This document shows positions 8,778-17,847 of a stretch of DNA of 45,391 nucleotides, piece by piece; within the stretch, counting starts at the first letter, position 1; each line of letters starts with the position of its first letter. This stretch comes from Prochlorothrix hollandica PCC 9006 = CALU 1027. Lineage in GTDB: Bacteria; Cyanobacteriota; Cyanobacteriia; Prochlorotrichales; Prochlorotrichaceae. A model generated the notes under the pieces. That model did not search any database. It was not told the origin of the DNA and worked only from the letters and a program-made list of their open reading frames with translations. A program made the translations under genes and the position numbers. The stretch is from assembly GCF_000332315.1 (NCBI RefSeq), contig NZ_KB235938.1:24409-69799 (forward strand). Reading direction: 5' to 3'.

Positions 8778-9216
8778 AGCGAGGGGGGGGCAAGCCCCCT
8801 CAAGAACCCCATAACAGTAGTCTTGGACAGTAGTCTTGGACAGTCGCAGAGGATCCTTCGGCCTAGGGCCAATGGTCCCACCCTATCCAAGGCTGAACTG
8901 CTATCCGTTAACCCCCTAAGTACAGCAGTCCTAAATGGGTCTTGTGGTGTGCCCCCTCCGGAGGCACACCACACAGAGGGTTTCAGCCATCGAGATCCTT
9001 ACAACTGATTTAGGATTGCTGTATCACCTTTGGGTCCGTGCTATCTTGTTCCGCTTGAAGCGGAAACCCAACGTCTCGACAACCTCGATCTCATCTGCGG
9101 AATTTGGTATCAGAGATAACGATTCAGAGACCAGGGTCTCGATCATTCTCCCACAGTTGTTGTTTGCCACTGTATCCTGTTCTTAATTTCCTGCGGTTTG
9201 ATCATGACGTTAACCT
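8778..9216. other. Gene-free stretch with one MITE
   Basis: It contains a 13-bp duplication (AGTCTTGGACAGT, about 8818-8843) and MITE family A copy 3. The ~190 bp after the MITE carry no gene and presumably hold the histidine-kinase promoter; no confident promoter was identified. Confidence 0.6.
8921..9023 (+). mobile_element. MITE family A, copy 3
   Basis: A 103-bp copy starts TACAGCAGTCCTAAATGGG and ends GATTTAGGATTGCTGTA. The central palindrome has the shortened form CCCCCTCCGGAGG. Confidence 0.9.
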
Positions 9217-11088
9217 ATGGCTTTGACCCCTTCCCCCCTCTCCCCGTTTATGGTTCCTTCCCTCAGCTTTATACGCAACCTTAAAACGCGCCATAAAATC
9301 CTGTTAGGTTATGGTCTGACCCTCGGTTTTACAGGTCTGGGGGTTGCTACGGGCATTTTTCTGAGCATGGTGCTCAGCAGTGGCAATGTTAGCCTGCGAC
9401 AAGGTGCCCTGGATCAATATAAGACGACTCATCGCTTATTCAACGAGCTGTCTAGTGTTGAGATCCATCGATCGCAGTTAGTATCCATCATTGATGATCC
9501 TGAGCTTCTACAGGAGCAATATGGTCATTTACAAGAGTCCATTGCTAACTTTGAATCCCATTGGAGCTATTATCAAGACAATTTAGGGAATAGCCTGATC
9601 GACCCAGGCAAGGATTCTAAAGCCGAACAGGAGGCTATTCAGACCTTTGTTGATACCTATAAAGATTTACCGGATCGCTATTTTCAACGGCTAAAACAAC
9701 TGGAATCCCAGTTTGATTTACCTAATGTGCAACCCGATCGACAAGATGATCTACAGCAAGCTCTTACCCAGTTTTCTAAGAGTGACCTGGCTAAGCAGTT
9801 AGAGGTGTTTTTAGACGACTTAGAGCTTCAGTCCGATCGGGCCTATGCTAATTACTTAGTAACAGAGGGTCGTTATAACCGGGTTCAACTGGTGGTTCAA
9901 GGGGTCTTGTTGTTGGGGTTGGGCATTTCTGCGATCGTGGCGTTGATCCTGGCCCGGTATACCAGTCGGATTTTGGCAGAGCCGATCGAAACCGTTACCG
10001 CCTATGTGCAGGAAGCCCTGACCACCTCTAATTTTCAGCTTCAAGTTCCCATCCACAGCCAAGACGAGTTGGGAGCCTTAGTCAACAGCTTTAATGATCT
10101 GCTGCAACAGGTTGCTACCCATACCCAGGAGCTAGAAGTGGCGCAACAAACCTTGGAAGATCGGGTAGCCGATCGTACCCAGGAATTGCAGAAACGGGTC
10201 CAAGAACTGAATCACGCCCAGGCCCAATTAGTCCAAGCAGAAAAAATGTCCAGTTTAGGTCAACTGGTGGCGGGGGTGGCCCATGAAATTAATAACCCCG
10301 TTAACTTTATCCATGGCAATCTCACCTATGTGAAGGAATATAGCGGCGGGTTATTAAAGCTAGTGGATCTGTATCAAACCCAGGGATCTAAAACGAGTCC
10401 TGAAATTGATGCATTAATCGAAGATATTGATCTAGATTTTCTAGAGTCAGACTTACCTAAAATTCTTCAGTCCATGGAAGTGGGGACTAAGCGTATCTGT
10501 GAAATTGTACTGTCCCTGCGCAATTTCTCCCGCTTAGATGAAGCCAACTATAAAGCCGTTAACCTCCATGATGGCATTGATAGTACTCTCTTGATTCTGC
10601 AACATCGCATCAAAGCCAAAGTCGATGTACCTGGCATTGTCATTGTTAAAGACTACGGAGAATTGCCCTTGGTGGACTGTTACCCTGGGCAGTTAAACCA
10701 GGTGTTTATGAATATTTTGTCCAATAGCATTGATGCCTTGGAAAGCCGTGACGGCGATCGCAGTCTCCAGGACATCAAAGCCAACCCCAGTACCATCACC
10801 ATTCGCAGCGAACGCCTCAATGACCATAGCGTTCTCCTCTCCTTTGCGGATAATGGATCTGGCATTCCCCCGGAAGTCCAGACCCATATTTTTGAACCCT
10901 TTTTTACGACAAAACCGATCGGAAAAGGCACGGGATTGGGTCTCTCCATTAGTTACCAAGTGGTGACCGAGAAGCACAAAGGTATTTTATCCTGCTCTTC
11001 AGCCCCAGGGATGGGGACAGAGTTCCGGATCCAATTGCCGATTCATGCCCCCGCGACCTCACCCCCGTCGTTGTTGATCACCACCTAG
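9217..11088 (+). CDS. Membrane sensor histidine kinase (HAMP, HisKA-like, HATPase)
   Basis: The protein has 623 residues. A first membrane segment lies at ~27-55, an extracytoplasmic sensor region of about 165 residues with no recognised domain follows, and a second membrane segment lies at ~226-248. Then come HAMP (~249-301) and a coiled-coil linker (~300-345). The dimerisation/phosphoacceptor box is VAGVAHEINNPVNF (His ~355). An ~65-residue acidic insertion follows. The ATP-binding domain has an N-box NQVFMNILSNSIDALE, a G1 box DNGSGIP, an F box FEPFFTTK and a G2 box GKGTGLGLSIS. All catalytic motifs are intact. There is no receiver domain, and no response regulator lies next to it, so its partner is unknown. 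Confidence 0.92.
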   Translation: MALTPSPLSPFMVPSLSFIRNLKTRHKILLGYGLTLGFTGLGVATGIFLSMVLSSGNVSLRQGALDQYKTTHRLFNELSSVEIHRSQLVSIIDDPELLQEQYGHLQESIANFESHWSYYQDNLGNSLIDPGKDSKAEQEAIQTFVDTYKDLPDRYFQRLKQLESQFDLPNVQPDRQDDLQQALTQFSKSDLAKQLEVFLDDLELQSDRAYANYLVTEGRYNRVQLVVQGVLLLGLGISAIVALILARYTSRILAEPIETVTAYVQEALTTSNFQLQVPIHSQDELGALVNSFNDLLQQVATHTQELEVAQQTLEDRVADRTQELQKRVQELNHAQAQLVQAEKMSSLGQLVAGVAHEINNPVNFIHGNLTYVKEYSGGLLKLVDLYQTQGSKTSPEIDALIEDIDLDFLESDLPKILQSMEVGTKRICEIVLSLRNFSRLDEANYKAVNLHDGIDSTLLILQHRIKAKVDVPGIVIVKDYGELPLVDCYPGQLNQVFMNILSNSIDALESRDGDRSLQDIKANPSTITIRSERLNDHSVLLSFADNGSGIPPEVQTHIFEPFFTTKPIGKGTGLGLSISYQVVTEKHKGILSCSSAPGMGTEFRIQLPIHAPATSPPSLLITT

Positions 11089-11118
11089 AACCCAGATTTA
11101 GGTTCCCTTGGTTTTGCC

Positions 11119-11931
11119 ATGAACTCCGCTCCAGAACCACCTGACTCTGAATCACCTAACCCAGAACCACCTAACCCAGAACCACCTAACCCAGAACCAC
11201 CTGCATCGGTGCCCATCGAGACCCAGTGGCTCGATCGCCCCGTCACGGCGGTTGCTCCAGACCTGGTGGGGTGTATTTTGGTGCGTCGCTGGGCCAATGG
11301 TCGGGTGTTGCGGGGGCAAATTGTGGAAACGGAAGCCTATGGACCCGGGGATCCGGCCTGCCATGGTTTCCGCCGCCAAACCCCCCGCAATGCCGCCATG
11401 TTTGCTGCCGCAGGGATTGCCTATGTCTACCAAATTTATGGTTTATACCATTGCCTGAATGTGGTGACGGGGAAAGCGGGGGAAGCCAGCGCGGTTCTGA
11501 TTCGGGCTGTGGCTTTGGAGCAGTGGCCGGAGGGGGTGATCTCCCCTAAGCCCGCTCCCTTACATCGCCTTGCGGCTGGCCCTGGCAAACTCTGTCGGGT
11601 GTTTGATCTCGATCGTCGCTTTAATGGTTTCCCCCTGATCGCGCCCCATGGTCTCAGTGCGCCCGCTGCCGCTGCCGCCGCTGCCTCTGTTGCTGATTTT
11701 TGTCCCAATTCCTGTCCCGATTCCTGTCCCGATTCCTGTCCCGATTCCTTTACTGATCCCTGTGCCGCCGCCTCGGCCCTGTGGATCGAACACCGTTCCG
11801 CCCGTGGATCCAACGCTGCCCCTGCTGACTCGATCCCCTTAGTCCAAACCACCCGCATCGGCATTGCCCAAGGCCAAGACTTGCCCTGGCGCTGGTATCA
11901 CCGGGACTCCCCAGCCGTCTCCAAGCCGTGA
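11119..11931 (+). CDS. DNA-3-methyladenine glycosylase (AAG/MPG family)
   Basis: This base-excision repair enzyme removes alkylated purines such as 3-methyladenine. Family landmarks are VETEAYGPGDPACHGFRR (with the catalytic-region Glu), RNAAMFAAAGIAYVYQIYG (including the Tyr that intercalates into DNA), LNVVTG and AAGPGKLC. At 270 residues it is longer than usual (~190-210). The extra length comes from an N-terminal repeat tail (PEPPN units) and an insertion near residues 195-215 with CPNS/CPDS repeats. It starts 30 bp after the histidine-kinase stop and may be co-transcribed with it. ATG at 11119 is chosen because the repeat tail is in frame; a later start just before PIETQWLDRP is not excluded but lacks an ATG. 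Confidence 0.88.
   Translation: MNSAPEPPDSESPNPEPPNPEPPNPEPPASVPIETQWLDRPVTAVAPDLVGCILVRRWANGRVLRGQIVETEAYGPGDPACHGFRRQTPRNAAMFAAAGIAYVYQIYGLYHCLNVVTGKAGEASAVLIRAVALEQWPEGVISPKPAPLHRLAAGPGKLCRVFDLDRRFNGFPLIAPHGLSAPAAAAAAASVADFCPNSCPDSCPDSCPDSFTDPCAAASALWIEHRSARGSNAAPADSIPLVQTTRIGIAQGQDLPWRWYHRDSPAVSKP
11150..11205 (+). repeat. 15-bp in-frame tandem repeat (PEPPN)
   Basis: CCTAACCCAGAACCA is repeated three times with diverged flanks, giving a PEPPNPEPPNPEPPNPEPP tail at the start of the DNA glycosylase. Confidence 0.9.
11701..11748 (+). repeat. 12-bp in-frame tandem repeat (CPDS)
   Basis: TGTCCCGATTCC is repeated four times (the first unit diverged) and encodes CPNSCPDSCPDSCPDS. It is an insertion into an otherwise conserved part of the DNA glycosylase and adds four closely spaced cysteines. 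Confidence 0.9.
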
Positions 11932-12236
11932 TGATCCTGCTACAGCCTAGGGAATATTGCGAGGATGTGACGCTATCTATCTGGCTACCCTTCATGATTG
12001 AGATCATTTAGCGCCGATCGTTTTGGACCCTTGTGATTTGAATCCTAGGACAGGGGGCAAGTAATCCGCTATCTTATTCAATAATTAAGGTCGTAATGAG
12101 CACATGGCTTGATTCTAATACGCATTAGGAGAAGCTTAACTGCCATAGACCTGACGGTAATAGATCTCTTACATCGGGATCGTCTGAGGGATCGTCTGGT
12201 GCCAGGGTGCTGGGATGAGACCTCCAAGTTTGGTTG
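11932..12236. other. Gene-free stretch upstream of the Crp/Fnr gene
   Basis: No coding region is seen. A small dyad, CTAAT-acgc-ATTAG (12114-12127), could be an operator but is too short to rely on. AT-rich sequence around 12066-12100 may include the promoter. Confidence 0.4.
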
Positions 12237-13019
12237 ATGTCAAAAGATCGCTTCTATCCCTCCGTTTTGGTTGCAATTCCTATGTATTCCTTGTCTCCTC
12301 CCTCCACGGACGTTTCCCCTGCGCTGCTCCCGTGGCATCAGGTTCTGGATTGGGCACAAGAGCACGATCGCTGTCAAACCCTCCATAAAGATGAGCAGAT
12401 TTTGGTGCGATCGGGTCGTCTCTACCTGGTGCAGTCTGGGGTCGTGCGCCTCAGTGGAAAACCTAAAACCAGTAATCTTTGCCTTGCGTCCGATGGGGTT
12501 CAACCGCCGGGTAACCGCCGATCGCCCCATCCGTCTGGGTCTGCTTCCGCTCGCCAGACCTATGAATCATTTCTAGGGTTTGCCAAGGCTACAGATCCCT
12601 TTGAAATCACGACCCAGTCTTCCTTTCAGCTCAAAGCCCACGCCCACCTCGATCACACCCAGGTGATTTGGATGTATTGGACCGAGTTGGATCGCTGGGC
12701 ACACTGTCGGCAGACGGTGTTGGACGCATTTCGCCATCGCCATAATCGTCAATTGTTATTGCTGGGTGCCCTGGGGCAGCGGCGAGCCTGCGATCGCCTG
12801 ATGGGGTTTTTAGAGGTGCTGATGGAAGAATACGGAGAGCGCTATGACTCTGGCTATTGTTTGCCCTGGCCCGTCACCCAAACCCAAATTGCGGGGGCCA
12901 TTGGAGCAACGCGGGTCACCGTAACCCGTCTCATGGGTCAACTGCGCCATGAAGGGTTGATTGCCTTCCGGGGGGACAATCAAATTTGTTTTCCCTTTAA
13001 CCAGCGTCCGCTGCTCTAG
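12237..13019 (+). CDS. Crp/Fnr-family transcriptional regulator
   Basis: The protein has about 260 residues. The N-terminal part is a divergent cyclic-nucleotide-binding-like beta roll (EQILVRSGRLYLVQSGVVRLSG). A dimerisation helix follows, and the C-terminus is a Crp-type winged helix-turn-helix. The HTH region is TQTQIAGAIGATRVTVTRLM, with the recognition helix RVTVTRLMGQLR typical of the family (NtcA/Fnr-like). A poorly conserved ~35-residue segment rich in Ser/Pro/Arg lies in the middle of the beta roll, and residues for cAMP binding are not recognisable, so the ligand is unknown. ATG at 12237 and ATG at 12282 are both possible; neither has a clear ribosome site. It stands alone, with a tandem-repeat array downstream. 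Confidence 0.82.
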   Translation: MSKDRFYPSVLVAIPMYSLSPPSTDVSPALLPWHQVLDWAQEHDRCQTLHKDEQILVRSGRLYLVQSGVVRLSGKPKTSNLCLASDGVQPPGNRRSPHPSGSASARQTYESFLGFAKATDPFEITTQSSFQLKAHAHLDHTQVIWMYWTELDRWAHCRQTVLDAFRHRHNRQLLLLGALGQRRACDRLMGFLEVLMEEYGERYDSGYCLPWPVTQTQIAGAIGATRVTVTRLMGQLRHEGLIAFRGDNQICFPFNQRPLL

Positions 13020-13032
13020 GGGTGGGTTGTCT

Positions 13033-13180
13033 GGTTCCCCTCCTTGGGAGGGGTTAGGGGTGGGTTTTCTGGTTCCCCTCCTTGGGAGGGGTTAGGGGTG
13101 GGTTTTCTGGTTCCCCTCCTTGGGAGGGGTTAGGGGTGGGTTTTCTGGTTCCCCTCCTTGGGAGGGGTTAGGGGTGGGTT
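13033..13180. repeat. 38-bp tandem repeat, four copies
   Basis: Four nearly identical copies of a 38-bp unit contain the hairpin CCCCTCC-TTGG-GAGGGG followed by TTAGGGGTGGGTTTTCT. A solitary relative is at about 2584. Each unit could form a stem-loop, and the array follows the Crp/Fnr stop codon, so it may act in termination. It has no spacers and is not a CRISPR array. Confidence 0.9.
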
Positions 13181-13230
13181 TGACCTGGCGATCGCCGCAG
13201 AAAACTACCAATACTTCCAGGGATGCGTAC

Positions 13231-13286
13231 AGGGTAGGGGTTCAGGTTAGGGGTACAGGTTAGGGGTACAGGTTAGGGGTTCAGGG
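13231..13286. repeat. Tandem repeat of TTCAGGTTAGGGGTACAG type
   Basis: Short units GGTTAGGGGT(T/A)CA recur four times between the 38-bp array and the next gene. With the 38-bp array they fill the 305-bp gap between the Crp/Fnr gene and the minus-strand gene; nothing else is seen there. Confidence 0.75.
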
Positions 13287-13324
13287 TAGAACCCCTGCTT
13301 GATGAGAGTGGGGCACGATCGCCG

Positions 13325-13888
13325 TTAGTCGTCAGCCGAGGGCAGTTCCAGGGCCGCTTTCGCCACGGCCAAGGTAAGGCGCACCCGATCCACCTCCGAC
13401 AGGTTCTCCCAGTCCCCCTGGGGGGTCAGGTCGGTGGGAGCGCTACGCATGGCATAGGCATAGGGGCGGGCCAAGACATAGAGATCATCGGTGGACCACT
13501 GGGGGAACAGTTGCTGCACACAGGCCACGAGGCGATCGGCGAGGGTGCTGGACTCTGCGGTGAGTTGGACCGCCTGGGTGGCGATGTCAGCCAACAACTG
13601 GCGAGGCACCCCTTGAAACCCCTGGATTAGGGCGGTGAGGCTGGTGCTTTCCAACCCTGGAGAACCATCGATTTGTTGCCACTGGCTATCTAAGTTTTGC
13701 CAGAAACTAGCTCGGCTATCGGCAATAACATCATCCGGCAGATCAGCTTCTAGCGCATCGTAGTAGTCATCCGTGGCTAAGTCTTGGGGTTGCCAGGGGT
13801 AGGGAACCGTCGGGTGAATGAGACGGTGCATCAGATCGGCGGTGGCCTGATGCTGTGTCGGGGATGGTGTGTTTAGTGGATTAGCCAT
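13325..13888 (-). CDS. Hypothetical cyanobacterial protein
   Basis: I do not recognise this family. The protein is 187 residues long from the ATG at 13888 (MANPLNTPSPTQHQ); a longer frame exists upstream, but its extra residues look non-coding. It is soluble, acidic and mostly helical by composition, with no membrane segment, signal or metal motif. The C-terminal half (QLFPQWSTDDLYVLARPYAYAMR) is the most structured-looking part. It is a single gene with no operon partner: 305 bp of repeats lie downstream and 800 bp of gene-free DNA upstream. Confidence 0.6.
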   Translation of the reverse strand: MANPLNTPSPTQHQATADLMHRLIHPTVPYPWQPQDLATDDYYDALEADLPDDVIADSRASFWQNLDSQWQQIDGSPGLESTSLTALIQGFQGVPRQLLADIATQAVQLTAESSTLADRLVACVQQLFPQWSTDDLYVLARPYAYAMRSAPTDLTPQGDWENLSEVDRVRLTLAVAKAALELPSADD

Positions 13889-14689
13889 TGACCCAATTCC
13901 TAGAAAACAGAGCGAAGGTAATAAAATGTCATTCAAAATAGTGAAGGGATTTCCCCTAACCTTTCCCTGTTGATTCCTAGGAAAACGTTGGAGTTATCGT
14001 GTCTTGGCGGGGCACCCGTCACTGGGATGATTGCTCAAGCCTGATCCTGACCTTGGGGTTAGTTCCACCCTGACCTGGGCAATTCCCAGGGGGAAGGGCA
14101 GGTTGGTTCCATTGCGTGAAAAGGCTTGATCTGAGATCGTAAATACCAGGTATGAACCCACTGTAAAGGGCAGAAAGACTCCACAAGTGTTGTTCAGATG
14201 ACTGGATTATTGAACTATGGGTGTCTACACCCCAGCATTGGAGCATTCCGGACCCTATGAAATGATCCTGGTATCAGTTTTATACCGGTGGCCTGGGACT
14301 CATCTGGGTGAAACGGGGCGGGGGGATAGCCAACCGGACCTGGTTTTGTGGTTCACGCTCAGGGTTGGCCTAGGCGGGTAGCCCTAGGAATGGGTTGGGC
14401 TGGTGTGGGGTAACGGGTGTCGTAGCAAGTCTAAATTCAAACCGTTTAGTGGCTAGAAAGCGGGTTTTCCCCTGTAAATCAGATCCTAAGGTCTGGTTCT
14501 GGTTCACTGATACAGCAGTCCTAAATAGGTCGTGTGGTGTGCCCCCGGAGGGGGCACACCACACCAAGGGTTTCAGCCATCGAGGTGCCTACAACTGATT
14601 TAGAGTTGCTGTATGGGACTGATATGGGGCCGATCGTTGTGAATTTAAACTTGCTAATACACGGTTTCAGAGGCGTTCTAGGATCCGTT
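13889..14689. other. Gene-free stretch with one MITE
   Basis: About 800 bp with no supported gene. It holds MITE family A copy 4 (14511-14613). The rest is moderately GC-rich sequence with short frames only and no tRNA-like fold that I could see. Confidence 0.6.
14511..14613 (+). mobile_element. MITE family A, copy 4
   Basis: A 103-bp copy starts TACAGCAGTCCTAAATAGG and ends GATTTAGAGTTGCTGTA. The central palindrome GTGTGGTGTGCCCCC / GGGGGCACACCACAC is intact. Confidence 0.92.
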
Positions 14690-15091
14690 CTACGGTTCAG
14701 GTGGGGTAGACCGGGAAGCACAGGTGGACCAGTAGGTCTGGGAGCGGGATCCAAACCAACTATAGCGGTTATCCCGAATTTGTTCATAGGTGCGATCGCC
14801 CAACCACTTGGCACCGGGCAACAACCGGTAGGCGGCCACAAACCCCGATCCTAGGGGTAGGAGTCGAATAATTTCTTCCGCTGCATCACTGCCCTGCCAG
14901 CGGCGATCGCGGGTCTCATCCACCAGAATCATCCCCAGGGCACAGTCCTCGCCACTGATCCCCCATTGCTCTAGCTGGGTGCGATCCTGCATGGGCACAT
15001 AGTGGAAGAGTTGGCCCTGATCAAAGGTTTCCAGGAGACGGGTAAAGGTGACGCAGAGATTGCAGTTGCCGTCATAGATGAGGTGATACAT
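14690..15091 (-). CDS. DUF393 thiol-disulfide oxidoreductase-like protein
   Basis: This 133-residue protein has the DUF393 hallmark MYHLIYDGNCNLCVTF at its N-terminus: a DGxCxxC thioredoxin-like redox site. Downstream comes the family block SDAAEEIIRLLPLG and the amphipathic stretch AYRLLPGAKWLGDRTYEQIRDNRYSWFG. The ATG at 15091 places the CxxC at the expected N-terminal position; longer frames upstream are Pro-rich and not family-like. It lies 82 bp downstream of the FtsE-like gene on the same strand and is probably in its operon. The redox partner is unknown. Confidence 0.87.
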   Translation of the reverse strand: MYHLIYDGNCNLCVTFTRLLETFDQGQLFHYVPMQDRTQLEQWGISGEDCALGMILVDETRDRRWQGSDAAEEIIRLLPLGSGFVAAYRLLPGAKWLGDRTYEQIRDNRYSWFGSRSQTYWSTCASRSTPPEP

Positions 15092-15173
15092 AGGCCGGGG
15101 GGAGGGGGATAGAGGGGGAGACCGGAGGTCTGGACGGGTTGGGTTTGTTGGTTGGTGGGGCGGTGCTAGAGGC

Positions 15174-15836
15174 TTAGGGGCGTAGGGTTTGGAGGCGGCC
15201 CTGGTGAACTTGCAGGACGGGGTGGTTGAAGCGGTTGACGAGCTGTTCATCATGGGTGGTGATGACGATCGTAATGCCCACGTCCCTGAGTTTGTGCAAA
15301 ATTTCCATGATTTGCAAGGAATTCTCGGTATCTAAGTTGCCGGTGGGTTCATCGGCCAACAGGAGGGGCGGGGTGCTGACGATCGCCCGCGCAATGCTGA
15401 CCCGCTGTTGTTCCCCCCCGGACAGTTGATCGGGGAAACAGTCGGCTTTTTGCTGCAATCCCACTAGCTTGAGGGTGGGGACTAGTCGCCGGTCTACGGC
15501 CTTGCGATCGTGGCCCTGTGCCCACAGGACAAAGGCCACATTTTCGGCGACGGTGCGGTTGGGGATCAGCTTATAGTCCTGGAAAATAACCCCCAATTGG
15601 CGGCGGAACCGGGCCAAGGGATCCCCCCGTAAACTGGCGACAGCATAGCCATTGACCCACAGGGAGCCGGAGGTGGGCCGTTCTGCCCCATACAGGAGCT
15701 TCAGCAGGGTGGTTTTGCCGGAACCTGAGGTTCCGGTCACAAAGACAAATGCCCCCGGATCCAGGCTCCATGTGATGTTCTGCAACCCCTGGCTGGTGTG
15801 GTCATAGGTCTTGCTGACGTTGTCCAGGCGAATCAT
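15174..15836 (-). CDS. ftsE: FtsE-like ABC transporter ATP-binding protein
   Basis: This ABC ATPase has about 220 residues with Walker A GTSGSGKTT, Q-loop IFQDYKLI, signature LSGGEQQR, Walker B LLLADEPTGNLD and switch His in TTHDE. FtsE works with the permease-like FtsX to regulate peptidoglycan hydrolases at division. The pattern FQDYKLIPNRTVAENVAFVL and the length favour FtsE over LolD-type proteins. I chose ATG 15836 (MIRLDNVSKTY), which lines up with known FtsE starts; a GTG at 15866 would add ten residues. No ftsX is adjacent, so the symbol rests on sequence alone. Confidence 0.8.
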   Translation of the reverse strand: MIRLDNVSKTYDHTSQGLQNITWSLDPGAFVFVTGTSGSGKTTLLKLLYGAERPTSGSLWVNGYAVASLRGDPLARFRRQLGVIFQDYKLIPNRTVAENVAFVLWAQGHDRKAVDRRLVPTLKLVGLQQKADCFPDQLSGGEQQRVSIARAIVSTPPLLLADEPTGNLDTENSLQIMEILHKLRDVGITIVITTHDEQLVNRFNHPVLQVHQGRLQTLRP

Positions 15837-15943
15837 GGGGGCTGGGGCAGCAGGGGTAGGATTCACAGGGGCATGGGGGGGCGAAAGGGTGGAGGCGAAA
15901 GGATTGACGCGAGAGGCAGGGGGATGAGGGGTTTTCAGAGGAA

Positions 15944-16203
15944 GACCCTCACCCTAAATCCCTCTCCCAGGACGGGAGAGGGACTTTGACCCTCACCCTA
16001 AATCCCTCTCCCAGAACGGGAGAGGGACTTTGAAGAACTCTTGCTCCCCTTCGCCCCTGGTGGGAGAAGGGGTTGGGGGATGAGGGTTTTTCAGAGGAAG
16101 ACCCTCACCCTAAATCCCTCTCCCAGGACGGGAGAGGGACTTTGAAGAATTCTTGCTCCCCTTCGCCCCTGGTGGGAGAAGGGGTTGGGGGATGAGGGTT
16201 TTA
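15944..16203. repeat. Composite repeat block of two palindromic units
   Basis: Two palindromic modules alternate: CCCTCTCCCAGGACGGGAGA (three copies) and CTTCGCCCCTGGTGGGAGAA (two copies). A unit of ~112 bp (about 15988-16099 and 16100-16203) is duplicated almost exactly. It occupies the gap between ispH and ftsE. Each module can fold into a stem-loop, so the block could terminate ispH transcription from the right. Confidence 0.88.
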
Positions 16204-16230
16204 CGAAGACCGGCACCAATGCCAAGGGGC

Positions 16231-17448
16231 TTAAACCAAGGCGGGGGCGGCTTTGAGGGCGAAGATCTTTTCGATGACCTCTTCCACCACTTTGTCGGGG
16301 GTGGAGGCACCGGAGGTGATGCCGATGGTCAAGGGTCCATCCGGGAGCCACTGCTCGGTGGTCACCAGAGCTTGATCGAGGGGTTTGTGTTCCACCTGGT
16401 TGCCGGGACCAATGCGATCGGCGCAGTCGATGTGGTAGGACCGTAAGCCCCGGTGCATGGAAATTTCCTGGAGATGGGTGGTGTTGGAGGAGTTAAAACC
16501 GCCGATGACTACCATCAGGTCGAGGGGTTCTTCCACGATGTCAAACATGGCATCCTGGCGTTCTTGGGTGGCATCACAAATGGTGTTGAAGGCCAAGAAA
16601 TGGTCATTGAGGGCACCGGTGCCATAGCGTTGCATCATGGTGCGCTCGAAGAGTTTGCCAATGTCTTCCGTTTCGCTTTTGAGCATGGTGGTTTGGTTGG
16701 CCACCCCCACCCGCTCCAGATCCCGATCGGGGTCGAAGCCTTGGGAATAGGCGTTCTGGAATTTGGCTAAAAAGGCGGCGCGATCGCCCCCCTCCAAGAT
16801 GTAATCACAGACATACTGGGCCTCGGCCAGATTTAAGACCACTAGATAAGTATCCGCAAAGGAACTGGTGGCGATGGTTTCTTCGTGTTGATACTTCCCG
16901 TGAATGATGGAGGTGTAGTTGACTTTCTTATGCTTTTCTACGGTGTTCCAAACCTTGGAAACCCAGGGACAGGTGGTGTCCACAATTTGGCACCCCAGAT
17001 CATTGAGTAGCTCCATTTCCTGCACACTCGCCCCAAAGGCGGGCAAAATCACCACATCCCCGGATCCAACCTCTGAGAAGTCCTTTTGGTCCTCTGTGAC
17101 TTCAATGAAGTCCACGTTCATATCCCGCAGATGTTGGTTCACCGAGGGATTGTGGATAATTTCATTGGTGATCCAGATGCGTTCTGCGGGAAACTGTTTG
17201 CGGGTTTCATAGGCCATGGCCACGGCCCGTTCCACTCCCCAGCAGAACCCAAACGCCTCCGCCAGCCGAATGGTGACATTGCCCTGGCGTAGGGTGTGCT
17301 GGTTGTCCCGAATGTGCTGGATTAGATCGCTTTTGTAGGCTGTGTCCAGGGTGCCTGAAACCTCAGCGGCATGACCGAACCCCTTACGGTTGTAGCGATC
17401 GGAGTGGTTGAGCGATCGGCGAAACGCTTTTGTATCCTTGGTATCCAT
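16231..17448 (-). CDS. ispH: 4-hydroxy-3-methylbut-2-enyl diphosphate reductase
   Basis: IspH (LytB) catalyses the last step of the MEP isoprenoid pathway, reducing HMBPP to IPP and DMAPP with a 4Fe-4S cluster. The three cluster cysteines are recognisable in [20 protein letters not shown] and the C-terminal region [10 protein letters not shown]. Further landmarks are [19 protein letters not shown] and [16 protein letters not shown]. At 405 residues it has the long cyanobacterial/plant form (E. coli IspH is ~316). ATG at 17448. The gene is flanked by repeat DNA on both sides and is probably monocistronic. Confidence 0.96.
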   Translation of the reverse strand: MDTKDTKAFRRSLNHSDRYNRKGFGHAAEVSGTLDTAYKSDLIQHIRDNQHTLRQGNVTIRLAEAFGFCWGVERAVAMAYETRKQFPAERIWITNEIIHNPSVNQHLRDMNVDFIEVTEDQKDFSEVGSGDVVILPAFGASVQEMELLNDLGCQIVDTTCPWVSKVWNTVEKHKKVNYTSIIHGKYQHEETIATSSFADTYLVVLNLAEAQYVCDYILEGGDRAAFLAKFQNAYSQGFDPDRDLERVGVANQTTMLKSETEDIGKLFERTMMQRYGTGALNDHFLAFNTICDATQERQDAMFDIVEEPLDLMVVIGGFNSSNTTHLQEISMHRGLRSYHIDCADRIGPGNQVEHKPLDQALVTTEQWLPDGPLTIGITSGASTPDKVVEEVIEKIFALKAAPALV

Positions 17449-17744
17449 GGGTTTGAAACGGGTGTTTATGATGACGGTCTGTAGCAGGTGGTCTGTAGCA
17501 GTTGCTCTCTAGCTTACTGAACTTTTGAGAGGTCGGGACGTTGGGTTGTGAATCCAGGGGATTGGCAGACCCTTCCCTAGCCCAGGTTAGGGATCCTGGA
17601 CAATCCCCGGCTGGACTCTGGGGTAAGCTGCCCGATCAGTCCCTGGGCACCGTCCCCGGTACCCTAGCCCCCTCTGCGGGAGACCCCCCTCGATCGCCGC
17701 CATATTATCGCCGCCATATTCTCGCCGCTATATTATCGCCGCGT

Positions 17745-17847
17745 TACAGTAATCCTAAATCAGTGGTAGGCATCTCGATGGCTGAAACCCTTGGTGTGGT
17801 GTGCTTCCGGAGGGGACAGACCACACGACCCATCTCGGACTGCTGTA
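17745..17847 (-). mobile_element. MITE family A, copy 5 (reverse), inside a short tandem repeat
   Basis: A 103-bp copy starts TACAGTAATCCTAAATCAG and ends CTCGGACTGCTGTA. It interrupts a run of TATCGCCGC units, so the empty site can be reconstructed from the flanks. The central palindrome is mutated (CTTCCGGAGGGGACAG). Confidence 0.9.

Noticed and set aside
13033-13180. Regular 38-bp repeats that could suggest a CRISPR array
   Set aside because: Copies are contiguous with no unique spacers, and no cas genes are nearby; it is a plain tandem repeat of a palindromic element.
14019-14246. Minus-strand 75-residue frame upstream of MITE copy 4
   Set aside because: No recognisable domain, no ribosome site and biased composition; not supported as a gene.
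15174-15836. LolD or other exporter ATPase instead of FtsE
   Set aside because: FtsE-like motif pattern and length fit better, although the absence of ftsX nearby leaves some doubt.
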